Origin: an uncultured Clostridia bacterium
Lineage (GTDB): Bacteria > Bacillota > Clostridia > Oscillospirales > Ruminococcaceae
DNA length: 6,271 bases
Direction: 5' to 3'
Assembly: GCA_945931735.1 (NCBI GenBank)
Contig: CAMEPN010000118.1
Span: 1 to 6,271 of the forward strand
The translations under genes and the position numbers were made by a program. Positions 1-6,122 of the stretch are shown one piece after another; positions within the stretch are counted from its first letter, which is position 1; each line of letters begins with the position of its first letter. The notes under the pieces were generated by a model. That model searched no databases. It had not been told where the DNA came from and worked only from the letters and a program-made list of their open reading frames with translations.

Positions 1-629
1 AGTATCTCAAGCTTTGCGCGCAGGATATTCCTGCGGGTCTTTAGGTTTTCGATATGGCAGTAGCCAATGTTCGTTATAACCGCGCAGTCGGGGTGAGCCG
101 CCTGCGACAGCACGCTTATCTCGCCGAGCGCGCTCATTCCCATTTCAATCACCGCCGCGCCGTAGCTTTCGTCCAGTCCGAACAGCGTTCGCGGCAGTCC
201 TATGTCGTTGTTGAAATTGCCCTGCGTTCTGAGCGTTTTGTATTTTGCGGTAAGAACGGCGTATATCATGTCCTTCGTGGAGGTCTTTCCGACGCTGCCC
301 GTAACTCCGCATAGCTTTGCGGCGAATTTGTCGCGGTAATACCTCGCGAGCTTCAGCTGCGCCTCGCGCGTGTCGCGAACGCATATCACTGGGATATTCA
401 CATGGACAGTCCCCTCCGAAAGGTCGGAGAGAGCCGCCGCCGCGCCCTTTTCCGCCGCCGCGGGGATAAAGTCGTTCCCGTCGAAGCGTTCTCCGCGCAC
501 CGCAACGAAAAGGCAGCCCTTTTCTATCGTGCGCGTGTCGGTCGAAACGCCGTTCACGCCGACGTTCCCGCCGCGGAGCACTCCGCCCGTTACCTTTGCT
601 ATCTCCTCCGAGGTGAACATATATTTCAT
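1..629 (-). CDS. murF: MurF, UDP-MurNAc-tripeptide--D-alanyl-D-alanine ligase (partial, N-terminal 209 residues)
   Basis: Cytoplasmic ATP-dependent ligase that adds the D-Ala-D-Ala dipeptide to UDP-MurNAc-tripeptide, the last Mur ligase step. I translated this frame by hand; it is open to the left edge of the window, so the C-terminal half is missing. Visible signs: an N-terminal UDP-substrate domain with STDTR at residues 29-33 and CLFVAVRGERFDG at 39-51; the ATP-binding P-loop GVTGSVGKTSTK at 108-119; GNFNNDIGLP at 137-146; EMGMSALGEI at 162-171; TNIGYCHIENL at 186-196, and a conserved AKLEI at 205-209. The usual family length is about 450 residues, so a little under half is present. The ATG at 629 overlaps the murE stop (ATGA), and AAGGA lies about 6 nt upstream inside murE, favouring this start over the in-frame ATG at 620. 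Translational coupling to murE is likely. The family call is secure. Confidence 0.96.
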   Translation of the reverse strand, partial: MKYMFTSEEIAKVTGGVLRGGNVGVNGVSTDTRTIEKGCLFVAVRGERFDGNDFIPAAAEKGAAAALSDLSEGTVHVNIPVICVRDTREAQLKLARYYRDKFAAKLCGVTGSVGKTSTKDMIYAVLTAKYKTLRTQGNFNNDIGLPRTLFGLDESYGAAVIEMGMSALGEISVLSQAAHPDCAVITNIGYCHIENLKTRRNILRAKLEI

Positions 630-2080
630 CTGTTTTCCTTCAGCCATTCCAGCACTATCTCCTTTTCGTCGAACGGGATATCAACGCCGTTCACCGCTTG
701 ATAATCCTCGTGACCCTTTCCGCACAGCGCGATTACGTCGCCCTTTTTCGCCATGGAAAGCGCCGCGTGTATCGCCTCGCGCCTGTCCTCGTATTCCTCG
801 TGGGGAACGCCCTCGGGTATCCCCGCGACAACGCCCTCTATGGTCTGCCGGATTGGCTCAAAGCGCGGATTGTCCGCCGTGACGAAAATATAGTCGGCAT
901 AGCGCGCGGCAGCCTTTCCCATGTCGGGACGCTTTCCCGCGTCGCGCTCGCCCGCCGCCCCGAAAAGGCAGATCAGCCTGCCCTTTGCGAGCGGTCTTAA
1001 TCCCGCCAAAACCTTATCCAGTCCGTCGTCGGTGTGGGCGTAGTCCCTTATTACCGTAAAATCGCCGCTGTACAGCGTTTCGAGCCGCCCGCTGACGCCG
1101 GTTATCTTTTCCAGCGCGCAAAGGCAGTCGTCAAGCTCAAACCCCATCTGTGCGCACATCACCGCCGCTTCTACCGCGTTGCTGACGTTGTAATATCCGG
1201 TCATGCAGAAATGCACCGGCCAGCTTTTCCCTGCCGCGCTGTCCGTGAGGACAAAATCCGCGCCGTGCGGGAGAAGCTTCACGCATTCAGTGTAATAATC
1301 CGCTTTTCCGAACACCGACACCGTGCGGCAGGGTATCCCCTTATCGCGGCAGTATTCCGCAGTCCGCACGCCGTGCTCATCGTCTATATTCACCACCGCC
1401 GCGCCGCACATATCAAACAGCGAGCGCTTGGCGAGGTAGTAATTTTCCATTGTCTTGTGATAGTCGAGGTGGTCGCGGGTGAGGTTGGTGAACGCCGCGG
1501 CTTCAAAATGCTCCGCCGCGAAACGGTGCTGCGCGAGCGCCTGCGACGACGCTTCCACGAAGCAGTATTCCGTCCCCTTTTCCGCCATCTGCGCGAACAG
1601 GCTGTAAAGCTTCGCAGGCTCGGGAGTGGTGGGCGGGCCGTCGTGGGAATATTCCAGCCCGTCACCCGTGTCCGTGCCGAGCGTTCCGATAACACCCGTC
1701 TTATGCCCGAGATAACGCGTTATCTGCGCGCAGAGGTTCACGACGGTTGTCTTTCCGTTTGTCCCCGTGACCGCGCCGAGCTTTATTTTCCGCGTCGGTC
1801 TGCCGTAAAATGCGGAAAGCAGCTCGGGATAAAGCCGCCTTGTGTCCGCGGTGGATATTTCCCGCTCAAGCCCGAGCGGGCGCTGCGTAACCACTGCGCA
1901 GGCACCTTTTTTCAGCATATCCTCCGCCGCGGCGTGTCCGTCGAAGCTCGCGCCCGTTATACACACGAACAGGAAGCCGCTTTGCAGCTCGCGCGTGTCC
2001 GAGGTGACCCCCGAAACGACTGCGCCGCGCAATGCCTCGGGGATATCGCATATCCCGTTAAAAAGCTCTCCGAGGGTCAT
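626..2080 (-). CDS. murE: MurE, UDP-MurNAc-L-Ala-D-Glu:meso-diaminopimelate ligase
   Basis: Cytoplasmic Mur ligase that adds the third stem-peptide residue to UDP-MurNAc-L-Ala-D-Glu using ATP. It has 484 residues, normal for the family. Visible motifs in order: SDTR at 27-30 (UDP-substrate domain), P-loop TGTNGKTT at 105-112, TTPEP at 151-155, EASSQAL at 176-182, DHLDYH at 203-208, K218 in YYLAKRSLF (the position carbamylated in this family), GVSGRLE at 328-334, DYAHTDDGL at 346-354, and GKGHEDYQ at 454-461. DNPR at 403-406 is the signature of meso-diaminopimelate-specific MurE; lysine-adding enzymes differ there. The usual FGxGGDRD reads FGAAGERD at 373-380, two conservative changes. The ATG follows the PBP stop by 12 nt, with a ribosome site GGCGGTGAG in that gap. 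The 3' end overlaps murF by 4 bp. The ligase call is very secure; the mDAP specificity is inferred from DNPR. Confidence 0.97.
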   Translation of the reverse strand: MTLGELFNGICDIPEALRGAVVSGVTSDTRELQSGFLFVCITGASFDGHAAAEDMLKKGACAVVTQRPLGLEREISTADTRRLYPELLSAFYGRPTRKIKLGAVTGTNGKTTVVNLCAQITRYLGHKTGVIGTLGTDTGDGLEYSHDGPPTTPEPAKLYSLFAQMAEKGTEYCFVEASSQALAQHRFAAEHFEAAAFTNLTRDHLDYHKTMENYYLAKRSLFDMCGAAVVNIDDEHGVRTAEYCRDKGIPCRTVSVFGKADYYTECVKLLPHGADFVLTDSAAGKSWPVHFCMTGYYNVSNAVEAAVMCAQMGFELDDCLCALEKITGVSGRLETLYSGDFTVIRDYAHTDDGLDKVLAGLRPLAKGRLICLFGAAGERDAGKRPDMGKAAARYADYIFVTADNPRFEPIRQTIEGVVAGIPEGVPHEEYEDRREAIHAALSMAKKGDVIALCGKGHEDYQAVNGVDIPFDEKEIVLEWLKENR

Positions 2081-2092
2081 TTTCTCACCGCC

Positions 2093-4510
2093 TTAGTCCG
2101 AATAATTGTTTACCTGGAACGTGACCTCGACCACGTTGCCCTTGTATGCTTCCGTGCCAGGCGCAAGGCTCTGCTCAACTGCGAGCGCGCTTGAGTTTTC
2201 CGCAGCGCCGCCCTCTATCTTTATGTTAAAGCCTGCGTTGGTTATCTCGTTGTTCGCCTGAGAAACGGTCATTCCCGTTACGTCGGGGACAACTCCCACT
2301 TCAAGGTCAAGGTCGTTTCCGAGATAGCATACGACCGTCGAGCCTTTGGGGATAGTGCTGCCCGAGGAGGGTATCTGCGTGGTGACTGTCGCGGAGCCTG
2401 TGGCGTCGCCGACGAACCTTACGTCGAAGCCTGCCGCAGACAGCGAGCTTTCCGCGTTCATCGACTTCGAGCCGAGAACATACGGCACTGTCGCGTCCAT
2501 CTTAGCCTGCTCCTCGGCGGTGTAGGTCGGGTAAATGCCAAGGTGCTCAAGCCCCTCCTTGAATACCGCCGAAACGACAGGCGCAGCTACCGCCGAGCCG
2601 TAATACTGCGTTCCGGTCGGCGTGTCCGCCATTACCAGCATGACTATCTGCGGGTCGTCCGCGGGAGCCATTGCCGCAAAGGACGAAACATAGGTCATCT
2701 TTGCCCCGCCCGCAGCGCCGCCCGCGGCGTTGTATTCGTCTATTCGCTCCGTCGTACCCGACTTGCCGCCGATACGGTAGCCGCTTATGTACGCGTTGGA
2801 GCCGCCGTTTGTGTTTACTATGTTCTCCATTATCCCGCGCATGGTCGCCGAGGTTTCCTCCGAAATGACCTGCCGCTTGATTTCAGTCTGCTTTGTTTCG
2901 ACAACGTTCCCGTCGCTGTCCAGAACCTTGTCGACAAGGTGCGGGGTGACGAGGTAGCCGCCGTTTACAATGGCGCAAATCGCCGTTGTCACCTGAATAG
3001 GAGTGACCTTGTTTGTCTGACCGAACGACGAGGACGCAAGCTCGACCGGCCCCATTCTGTCGCGCGGGACATAAAGGCTTCCCGATTCGCCCGGGAGGTC
3101 TATGCCCGTCGGCTCAGTAAATCCGAACGCCTCGAAATAGTCGGAGAACTTCTCCGCGCCGAGCGCCTGACCTATCGCGATAAAGGACGGGTTGCAGGAC
3201 TTGGTTATCGCCTCCTGGAGAGTCAGCGTTCCGTGTCCGCTGTGGTTCCAGCAGCTTATGTGCTGACCCGCGACTATCGCATAGCCCGGGCAGTTGAAGG
3301 ACGAGCTTTCGAGGGAGATGACCTTCTCCTCGAGCGCGCTCGCGCAGGTGACCGTTTTGAAAACGGAGCCGGGGTAGTACAGCTCGGTTATCGCCTTGTT
3401 TTTCCACTGCTTCTCGCGGAGCGTCGCTTCAAGCTCGTCTATCTCCTCCTCGGACGCGTCGGACGCCTTGAGCGTTTCGAGCTTTTCGAGGTCGTATTTG
3501 CCGGTTATTTCCGAGGGGTTATTCGCGTCGAAGCCCGGCGACGTCGCCATCGCGAGCACTGCGCCCGTGTTGCAGTTCATGATTATGCCGCAGGCGCGGT
3601 TTACGACCTCATGCTGCGAAACGCAAAGCTCGAGGTTCTTCTCGAGGTAATGCTGAAGCACCTCGTCCAGCGTCAGCACAAGGCTGTATCCGTCTACCGC
3701 GGAATAGTAATAGTCATTCGCATATTCGACGCCGTTTCCGCTTCCGTCCTGCGTATAGAACGCCTTTCCGTCGGTGCCGCTCAGGTAGTCGTCGTAATAC
3801 GCCTCAAGCCCGTAAACGCCCTCGCCCTCGTAGTTTGTGAACCCGAGTATGCTCGCCGCGAGCGTGCCGTTTGGGTAATAGCGCTTGCTGCTTTCCTGCG
3901 TATAAACGCAGTCGGAGCTTATCCCGTTTTCCTTAAGGAACGAGGTGATGAGCGTGACCTCGGGCTTCTCGACCTTGCGCTTGACTATGTAGTACATATT
4001 GTCGTGATCCTCGCACGCCTTAAGCAGCTTCTGCTTGTCAACGTCGAGTATCTCCGAAAGCTCCGAGCATATCTTCTCCGCAAGGTCAACATATTCGCCG
4101 AGCGGCTCGTCGCCCTCTTTCCACTTATCCTTCGCCTTAGCATACTCGTCGCGCAGCGCTTCGTTCGCGTTATATATCGTCCCGGGCGCGATTATCACGT
4201 CCCATACGGTGGAGCTTTGCGCAAGGACGGTGCCGTTGGCGTCGTAAATGCTTCCGCGGCTCGCTTTTATGGTCAGCGGGCGCATCTGCTGATTGTTCGC
4301 GAGAACGCGCCACTGCTCTCCCTCGAGGACGGTGTATTTGAGCAGATTATACCCGACAACGCAGGAAAATCCCACTGCAGCGACAAGTATGACCGCCTGA
4401 CGGCCTCTCATGCCCCAGCCCTTGTCGTTTACCGCCTCGGCGTCCTTTTTCTTAACCCAGTTTACAAATCTTACCGCGCCCTTTTTAAGCCGCTGTCCTA
4501 TCTTCGCCAT
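2093..4510 (-). CDS. Class B penicillin-binding protein with two PASTA domains (septal transpeptidase, FtsI/PBP2B/SpoVD type)
   Basis: Membrane-anchored D,D-transpeptidase that cross-links septal peptidoglycan outside the membrane. It has 805 residues. A basic cytoplasmic tail (1-37) is followed by one transmembrane segment (about 38-58) and a dimerisation domain starting near RGSIYD (85-90) with GVYGLEAYYDDYL (231-243). The transpeptidase domain has all three catalytic motifs: SVFK (S382-K385, nucleophile S382), SCN (438-440) and KSGT (583-586), plus GIDLPGE (469-475) and SFGQ (495-498). Two PASTA domains follow, about 673-732 and 738-799. An acidic, probably helical stretch (about 338-370) sits just before the active-site serine. 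A strong AGGAGG lies 4 nt before the ATG. Its place between ftsL and murE indicates the division PBP. FtsI/PBP2B and the sporulation paralogue SpoVD cannot be told apart by sequence alone, so no symbol is given. Two PASTA domains are more like PBP2B/PBP2x than SpoVD, which usually has one. Confidence 0.95.
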   Translation of the reverse strand: MAKIGQRLKKGAVRFVNWVKKKDAEAVNDKGWGMRGRQAVILVAAVGFSCVVGYNLLKYTVLEGEQWRVLANNQQMRPLTIKASRGSIYDANGTVLAQSSTVWDVIIAPGTIYNANEALRDEYAKAKDKWKEGDEPLGEYVDLAEKICSELSEILDVDKQKLLKACEDHDNMYYIVKRKVEKPEVTLITSFLKENGISSDCVYTQESSKRYYPNGTLAASILGFTNYEGEGVYGLEAYYDDYLSGTDGKAFYTQDGSGNGVEYANDYYYSAVDGYSLVLTLDEVLQHYLEKNLELCVSQHEVVNRACGIIMNCNTGAVLAMATSPGFDANNPSEITGKYDLEKLETLKASDASEEEIDELEATLREKQWKNKAITELYYPGSVFKTVTCASALEEKVISLESSSFNCPGYAIVAGQHISCWNHSGHGTLTLQEAITKSCNPSFIAIGQALGAEKFSDYFEAFGFTEPTGIDLPGESGSLYVPRDRMGPVELASSSFGQTNKVTPIQVTTAICAIVNGGYLVTPHLVDKVLDSDGNVVETKQTEIKRQVISEETSATMRGIMENIVNTNGGSNAYISGYRIGGKSGTTERIDEYNAAGGAAGGAKMTYVSSFAAMAPADDPQIVMLVMADTPTGTQYYGSAVAAPVVSAVFKEGLEHLGIYPTYTAEEQAKMDATVPYVLGSKSMNAESSLSAAGFDVRFVGDATGSATVTTQIPSSGSTIPKGSTVVCYLGNDLDLEVGVVPDVTGMTVSQANNEITNAGFNIKIEGGAAENSSALAVEQSLAPGTEAYKGNVVEVTFQVNNYSD

Positions 4511-4514
4511 TGTT

Positions 4515-4520
4515 CCTCCT
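4515..4520 (-). promoter_or_regulatory. Ribosome binding site of the PBP gene
   Basis: AGGAGG on the coding strand, 4 nt before the ATG at 4510. The match to the anti-Shine-Dalgarno sequence is perfect over six bases, and it fixes the start codon. It is among the strongest sites in the window, as expected for the first gene of a transcription unit. Confidence 0.8.
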
Positions 4521-4530
4521 GCTGCGCCGA

Positions 4531-4558
4531 ATTATCACACAATATCCTATAAAATCAA
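4531..4558 (-). promoter_or_regulatory. Candidate sigma-A promoter for pbp-murE-murF
   Basis: On the coding strand, TTGATT (4558-4553; consensus TTGACA) is followed by 16 nt and then GATAAT (4536-4531; consensus TATAAT). A TG dinucleotide lies one base before the -10 box, giving an extended -10 (TGTGATAAT). Transcription would start near 4523-4524, leaving a leader of only about 13 nt that contains the AGGAGG site. The -35 box lies in the T-rich tail of the preceding terminator. This is a consensus match by eye in AT-rich DNA; the placement directly between a terminator and a strong ribosome site supports it. Confidence 0.6.
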
Positions 4559-4591
4559 AAAAGCAAAGCCGATATAGAAATCGGCCTTGCT
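4551..4591 (-). terminator. Intrinsic (rho-independent) terminator downstream of the ftsL-like gene
   Basis: On the coding strand, AGCAAGGCCGAT (4591-4580) and ATCGGCTTTGCT (4573-4562) form a 12-bp stem with a single G-U wobble and a 6-nt loop (4579-4574). A run of six T (4562-4557) follows, then GA and four more T. The stem begins 58 nt after the ftsL stop codon. The T-tract lies only on the minus-strand side, so the signal acts on transcription coming from mraZ-rsmH-ftsL. It would end that unit or attenuate readthrough into the PBP gene. Confidence 0.88.
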
Positions 4592-4649
4592 GTGTGTATC
4601 CCTTGTTTCTGCCGACCGACCAAGGGCTTGTCACCCATATTTTATGCCG

Positions 4650-5162
4650 TCAGAACCCCAAAAATTCCAAGGTGTCGCTGAACCACTTTTTAATGCTGCC
4701 GAAAAATCCCTCGGACGCGTCCTCATCCACCTCAATAAGGTCCTCGGTGTTGACGCTGATGTACTTTTTCTGCGCGCTCGCGACCTTCTCCATGCCGAGG
4801 TTTTCGGTCGCATACTGCTCGATATAGGAGATGTTGACCTTTGAATCGAGCTTGCTCTGAAGCAGGGCGTTGTCGTCCTGCGCGCTCTCAAGAAGCGCCT
4901 GCTGCTGAGTCACCTTTCGCGCCATATCGTCCTTTGCCGTGCTCGACCAGTTTACAGCGCAAAGCGCCGCGAATAACACCACGGTGACAGAAAATATCTT
5001 AAAAACGGAGCCTGTTTTTGACACGGAATGCGGCGCAATGCGTATCTGCCTGCGCTGTTTTTCTTCTTCCGCGCGCTCTCTTTCGCGCTGCTCTCTTGCC
5101 GTAGAATCAAATCTCGACAGGTCGTATGCAAGGTTCGTGTTATCTCTGTGCGGAACAGCCAA
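4650..5162 (-). CDS. ftsL: FtsL-like cell division protein (FtsL/DivIC family), TTG start
   Basis: Small bitopic divisome protein of 170 residues. The cytoplasmic N-terminus carries NLAYDLSRFD at 10-19 and a highly charged stretch at 23-41. One transmembrane segment spans about 54-71. An extracytoplasmic coiled coil at about 76-110 is followed by YIEQYATENLGMEKV at 113-127, the typical FtsL/DivIC ending. After it come an acidic linker (139-149) and an amphipathic tail (152-170) rich in Phe, Trp and Leu. FtsL-type proteins pair with DivIC/FtsB to activate FtsW and the septal PBP. The start is TTG at 5162: an in-frame TGA lies two codons upstream, AAGGAGGAG sits 7 nt before the TTG, and the first in-frame ATG (residue 80) would lose the membrane segment. 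It lies 30 bp after rsmH. The family is low in sequence conservation, so the FtsL rather than DivIC name rests mainly on its position before the division PBP. Confidence 0.82.
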   Translation of the reverse strand: MAVPHRDNTNLAYDLSRFDSTAREQRERERAEEEKQRRQIRIAPHSVSKTGSVFKIFSVTVVLFAALCAVNWSSTAKDDMARKVTQQQALLESAQDDNALLQSKLDSKVNISYIEQYATENLGMEKVASAQKKYISVNTEDLIEVDEDASEGFFGSIKKWFSDTLEFLGF

Positions 5163-5169
5163 ATTTCAA

Positions 5170-5178
5170 CTCCTCCTT
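5170..5178 (-). promoter_or_regulatory. Ribosome binding site deciding the TTG start of the ftsL-like gene
   Basis: AAGGAGGAG on the coding strand, inside the 30-bp gap after the rsmH stop and 7 nt before the TTG at 5162. No in-frame ATG or GTG is available between this site and the membrane segment, so it identifies TTG as the initiator. Confidence 0.82.
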
Positions 5179-5192
5179 CTGTCCTTTCGGGT

Positions 5193-6122
5193 CTATTTCC
5201 TTATCTTTTCTATAACCCTGAGCTTTGCGCTCCTGCTGCGGATATTGGCGGCAAGCTCTTCCTCGCTCGCGGTTATCGGCTTTTTTGTGACAAGCCTTCC
5301 GCGCGGAAGCTTTCCGCACACGCAGACGGGAAACTCGGGCGGACAGGTGCAGCCGGTGCAGAACTCCTTAAAGCGGTTCTTGACTATCCTGTCCTCAAGC
5401 GAATGGAACGTTATAACGGAAAAACGTCCGCCAATTTTAAGGCGGTCAAATCCGACGCTAAGCGCCGTTTCCAGCACGTCCAGTTCGCGGTTGACTTCTA
5501 TCCTTATCGCCTGAAAGCTTTTGCGGCAGGGGTTTTTCTCCCTGCGGTAGGCGGCGGGAACGCTCTTTTTTATTATCTCCGCAAGCTCGCCCGTTGTTTC
5601 TATGGGCGACACCGCGCGCGCGTTTATTATCCCGTCGGCAATCTTCGGCGCGAATTTCTCCTCGCCGTATTCGTAAAGTATGCGCCTTAATTCCTCGAAC
5701 GTGTAGTCGTTCACCACATCGCGCGCGGAAAGCCCCTCGCCGCTCATGCGCATATCAAGCGGCGCGTCGTTATGGAACGAGAAGCCGCGTTCAGCCGTGT
5801 CGAGCTGATGCGAGCTTACTCCGAGGTCGGCGATTATCCCGTCGAGAGCTTCTATCCCCAGCTCGTCAAGGACATCTCCGAGTTCGCAGAAATTTCTCTT
5901 AACAAAAGTAACGGGGTAACCGCTCAGCCGCACCCCTGCGGCAGCGATCGCCTCCGCGTCCTGATCGAAGCAGATAAGACGCCCCCCGTCCAGCCGCTTC
6001 GCCAATTCAAGGCTGTGCCCGCCTCCGCCCGTGGTCAGATCGGCGTAAACGCCCTTTGGGTCTGTAAACACGCCGTCGACCGTTTCTTTGAGCAGAACGG
6101 TGGTATGCGAAAATTCGGTCAT
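5193..6122 (-). CDS. rsmH: RsmH (MraW), 16S rRNA (cytosine-1402 N4)-methyltransferase
   Basis: S-adenosylmethionine-dependent cytoplasmic enzyme that methylates N4 of C1402 of 16S rRNA in the ribosomal P site. It has 309 residues, the usual size. Visible motifs: FSHTTVLLKETVDG at 4-17; the SAM-binding DLTTGGGGHS at 28-37; FDQD at 52-55; DLGVSSHQLD at 99-108; RGFSF at 112-116 with PLDMRM at 121-126; FQAIRIEVNREL at 203-214; and FHSLEDRIVK at 239-248. Five cysteines cluster near the C-terminus (C255, C258, C260, C267, C269), in a CxC...CxC arrangement familiar from Firmicute RsmH. The ATG overlaps the mraZ stop by 4 bp (ATGA), with a weak GAAGG about 8 nt upstream, so translation is probably coupled to mraZ. 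Stop is TAG. Gene order mraZ-rsmH-ftsL is the standard start of a dcw cluster. The call is very secure. Confidence 0.97.
   Translation of the reverse strand: MTEFSHTTVLLKETVDGVFTDPKGVYADLTTGGGGHSLELAKRLDGGRLICFDQDAEAIAAAGVRLSGYPVTFVKRNFCELGDVLDELGIEALDGIIADLGVSSHQLDTAERGFSFHNDAPLDMRMSGEGLSARDVVNDYTFEELRRILYEYGEEKFAPKIADGIINARAVSPIETTGELAEIIKKSVPAAYRREKNPCRKSFQAIRIEVNRELDVLETALSVGFDRLKIGGRFSVITFHSLEDRIVKNRFKEFCTGCTCPPEFPVCVCGKLPRGRLVTKKPITASEEELAANIRSRSAKLRVIEKIRK

Noticed and set aside
618..620. Alternative murF start at the second in-frame ATG (codon 4)
   Set aside because: The AAGGA ribosome site is well spaced for the first ATG at 629 and too far from this one. The ATGA overlap with the murE stop is a typical coupled start.
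370..882. Open frames on the plus strand across the murF-murE junction (370-882, 402-701, 698-1000)
   Set aside because: They are antisense to murF and murE. The translations are low-complexity Arg/Pro/Ser-rich and there is no domain signature.
1034..2194. Open frame of 386 codons on the plus strand opposite murE
   Set aside because: It has the same wobble-phase relation to murE as the frame opposite the PBP gene. The composition is Arg/Ala/His-rich, there are no motifs, and it runs through the murE-pbp junction. It is an antisense shadow.
2543..4552. Long open frame of 669 codons on the plus strand opposite the PBP gene
   Set aside because: Its first codon positions fall on the wobble positions of the PBP codons. 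Because A is rare at those positions in this GC-rich gene, T-initial stop codons are rare on the other strand. The translation is Arg/Val-rich with no recognisable domain, whereas the PBP has every catalytic motif.
4631..4891. Arg/Ser-rich minus-strand frame overlapping the ftsL-like gene
   Set aside because: It is an out-of-frame shadow of the 3' half of ftsL, with no ribosome site or domain of its own.
5028..5690. Open frame of 220 codons on the plus strand opposite ftsL and rsmH
   Set aside because: It is in the wobble phase of rsmH, crosses two well-supported genes and their gap, and has no recognisable content.
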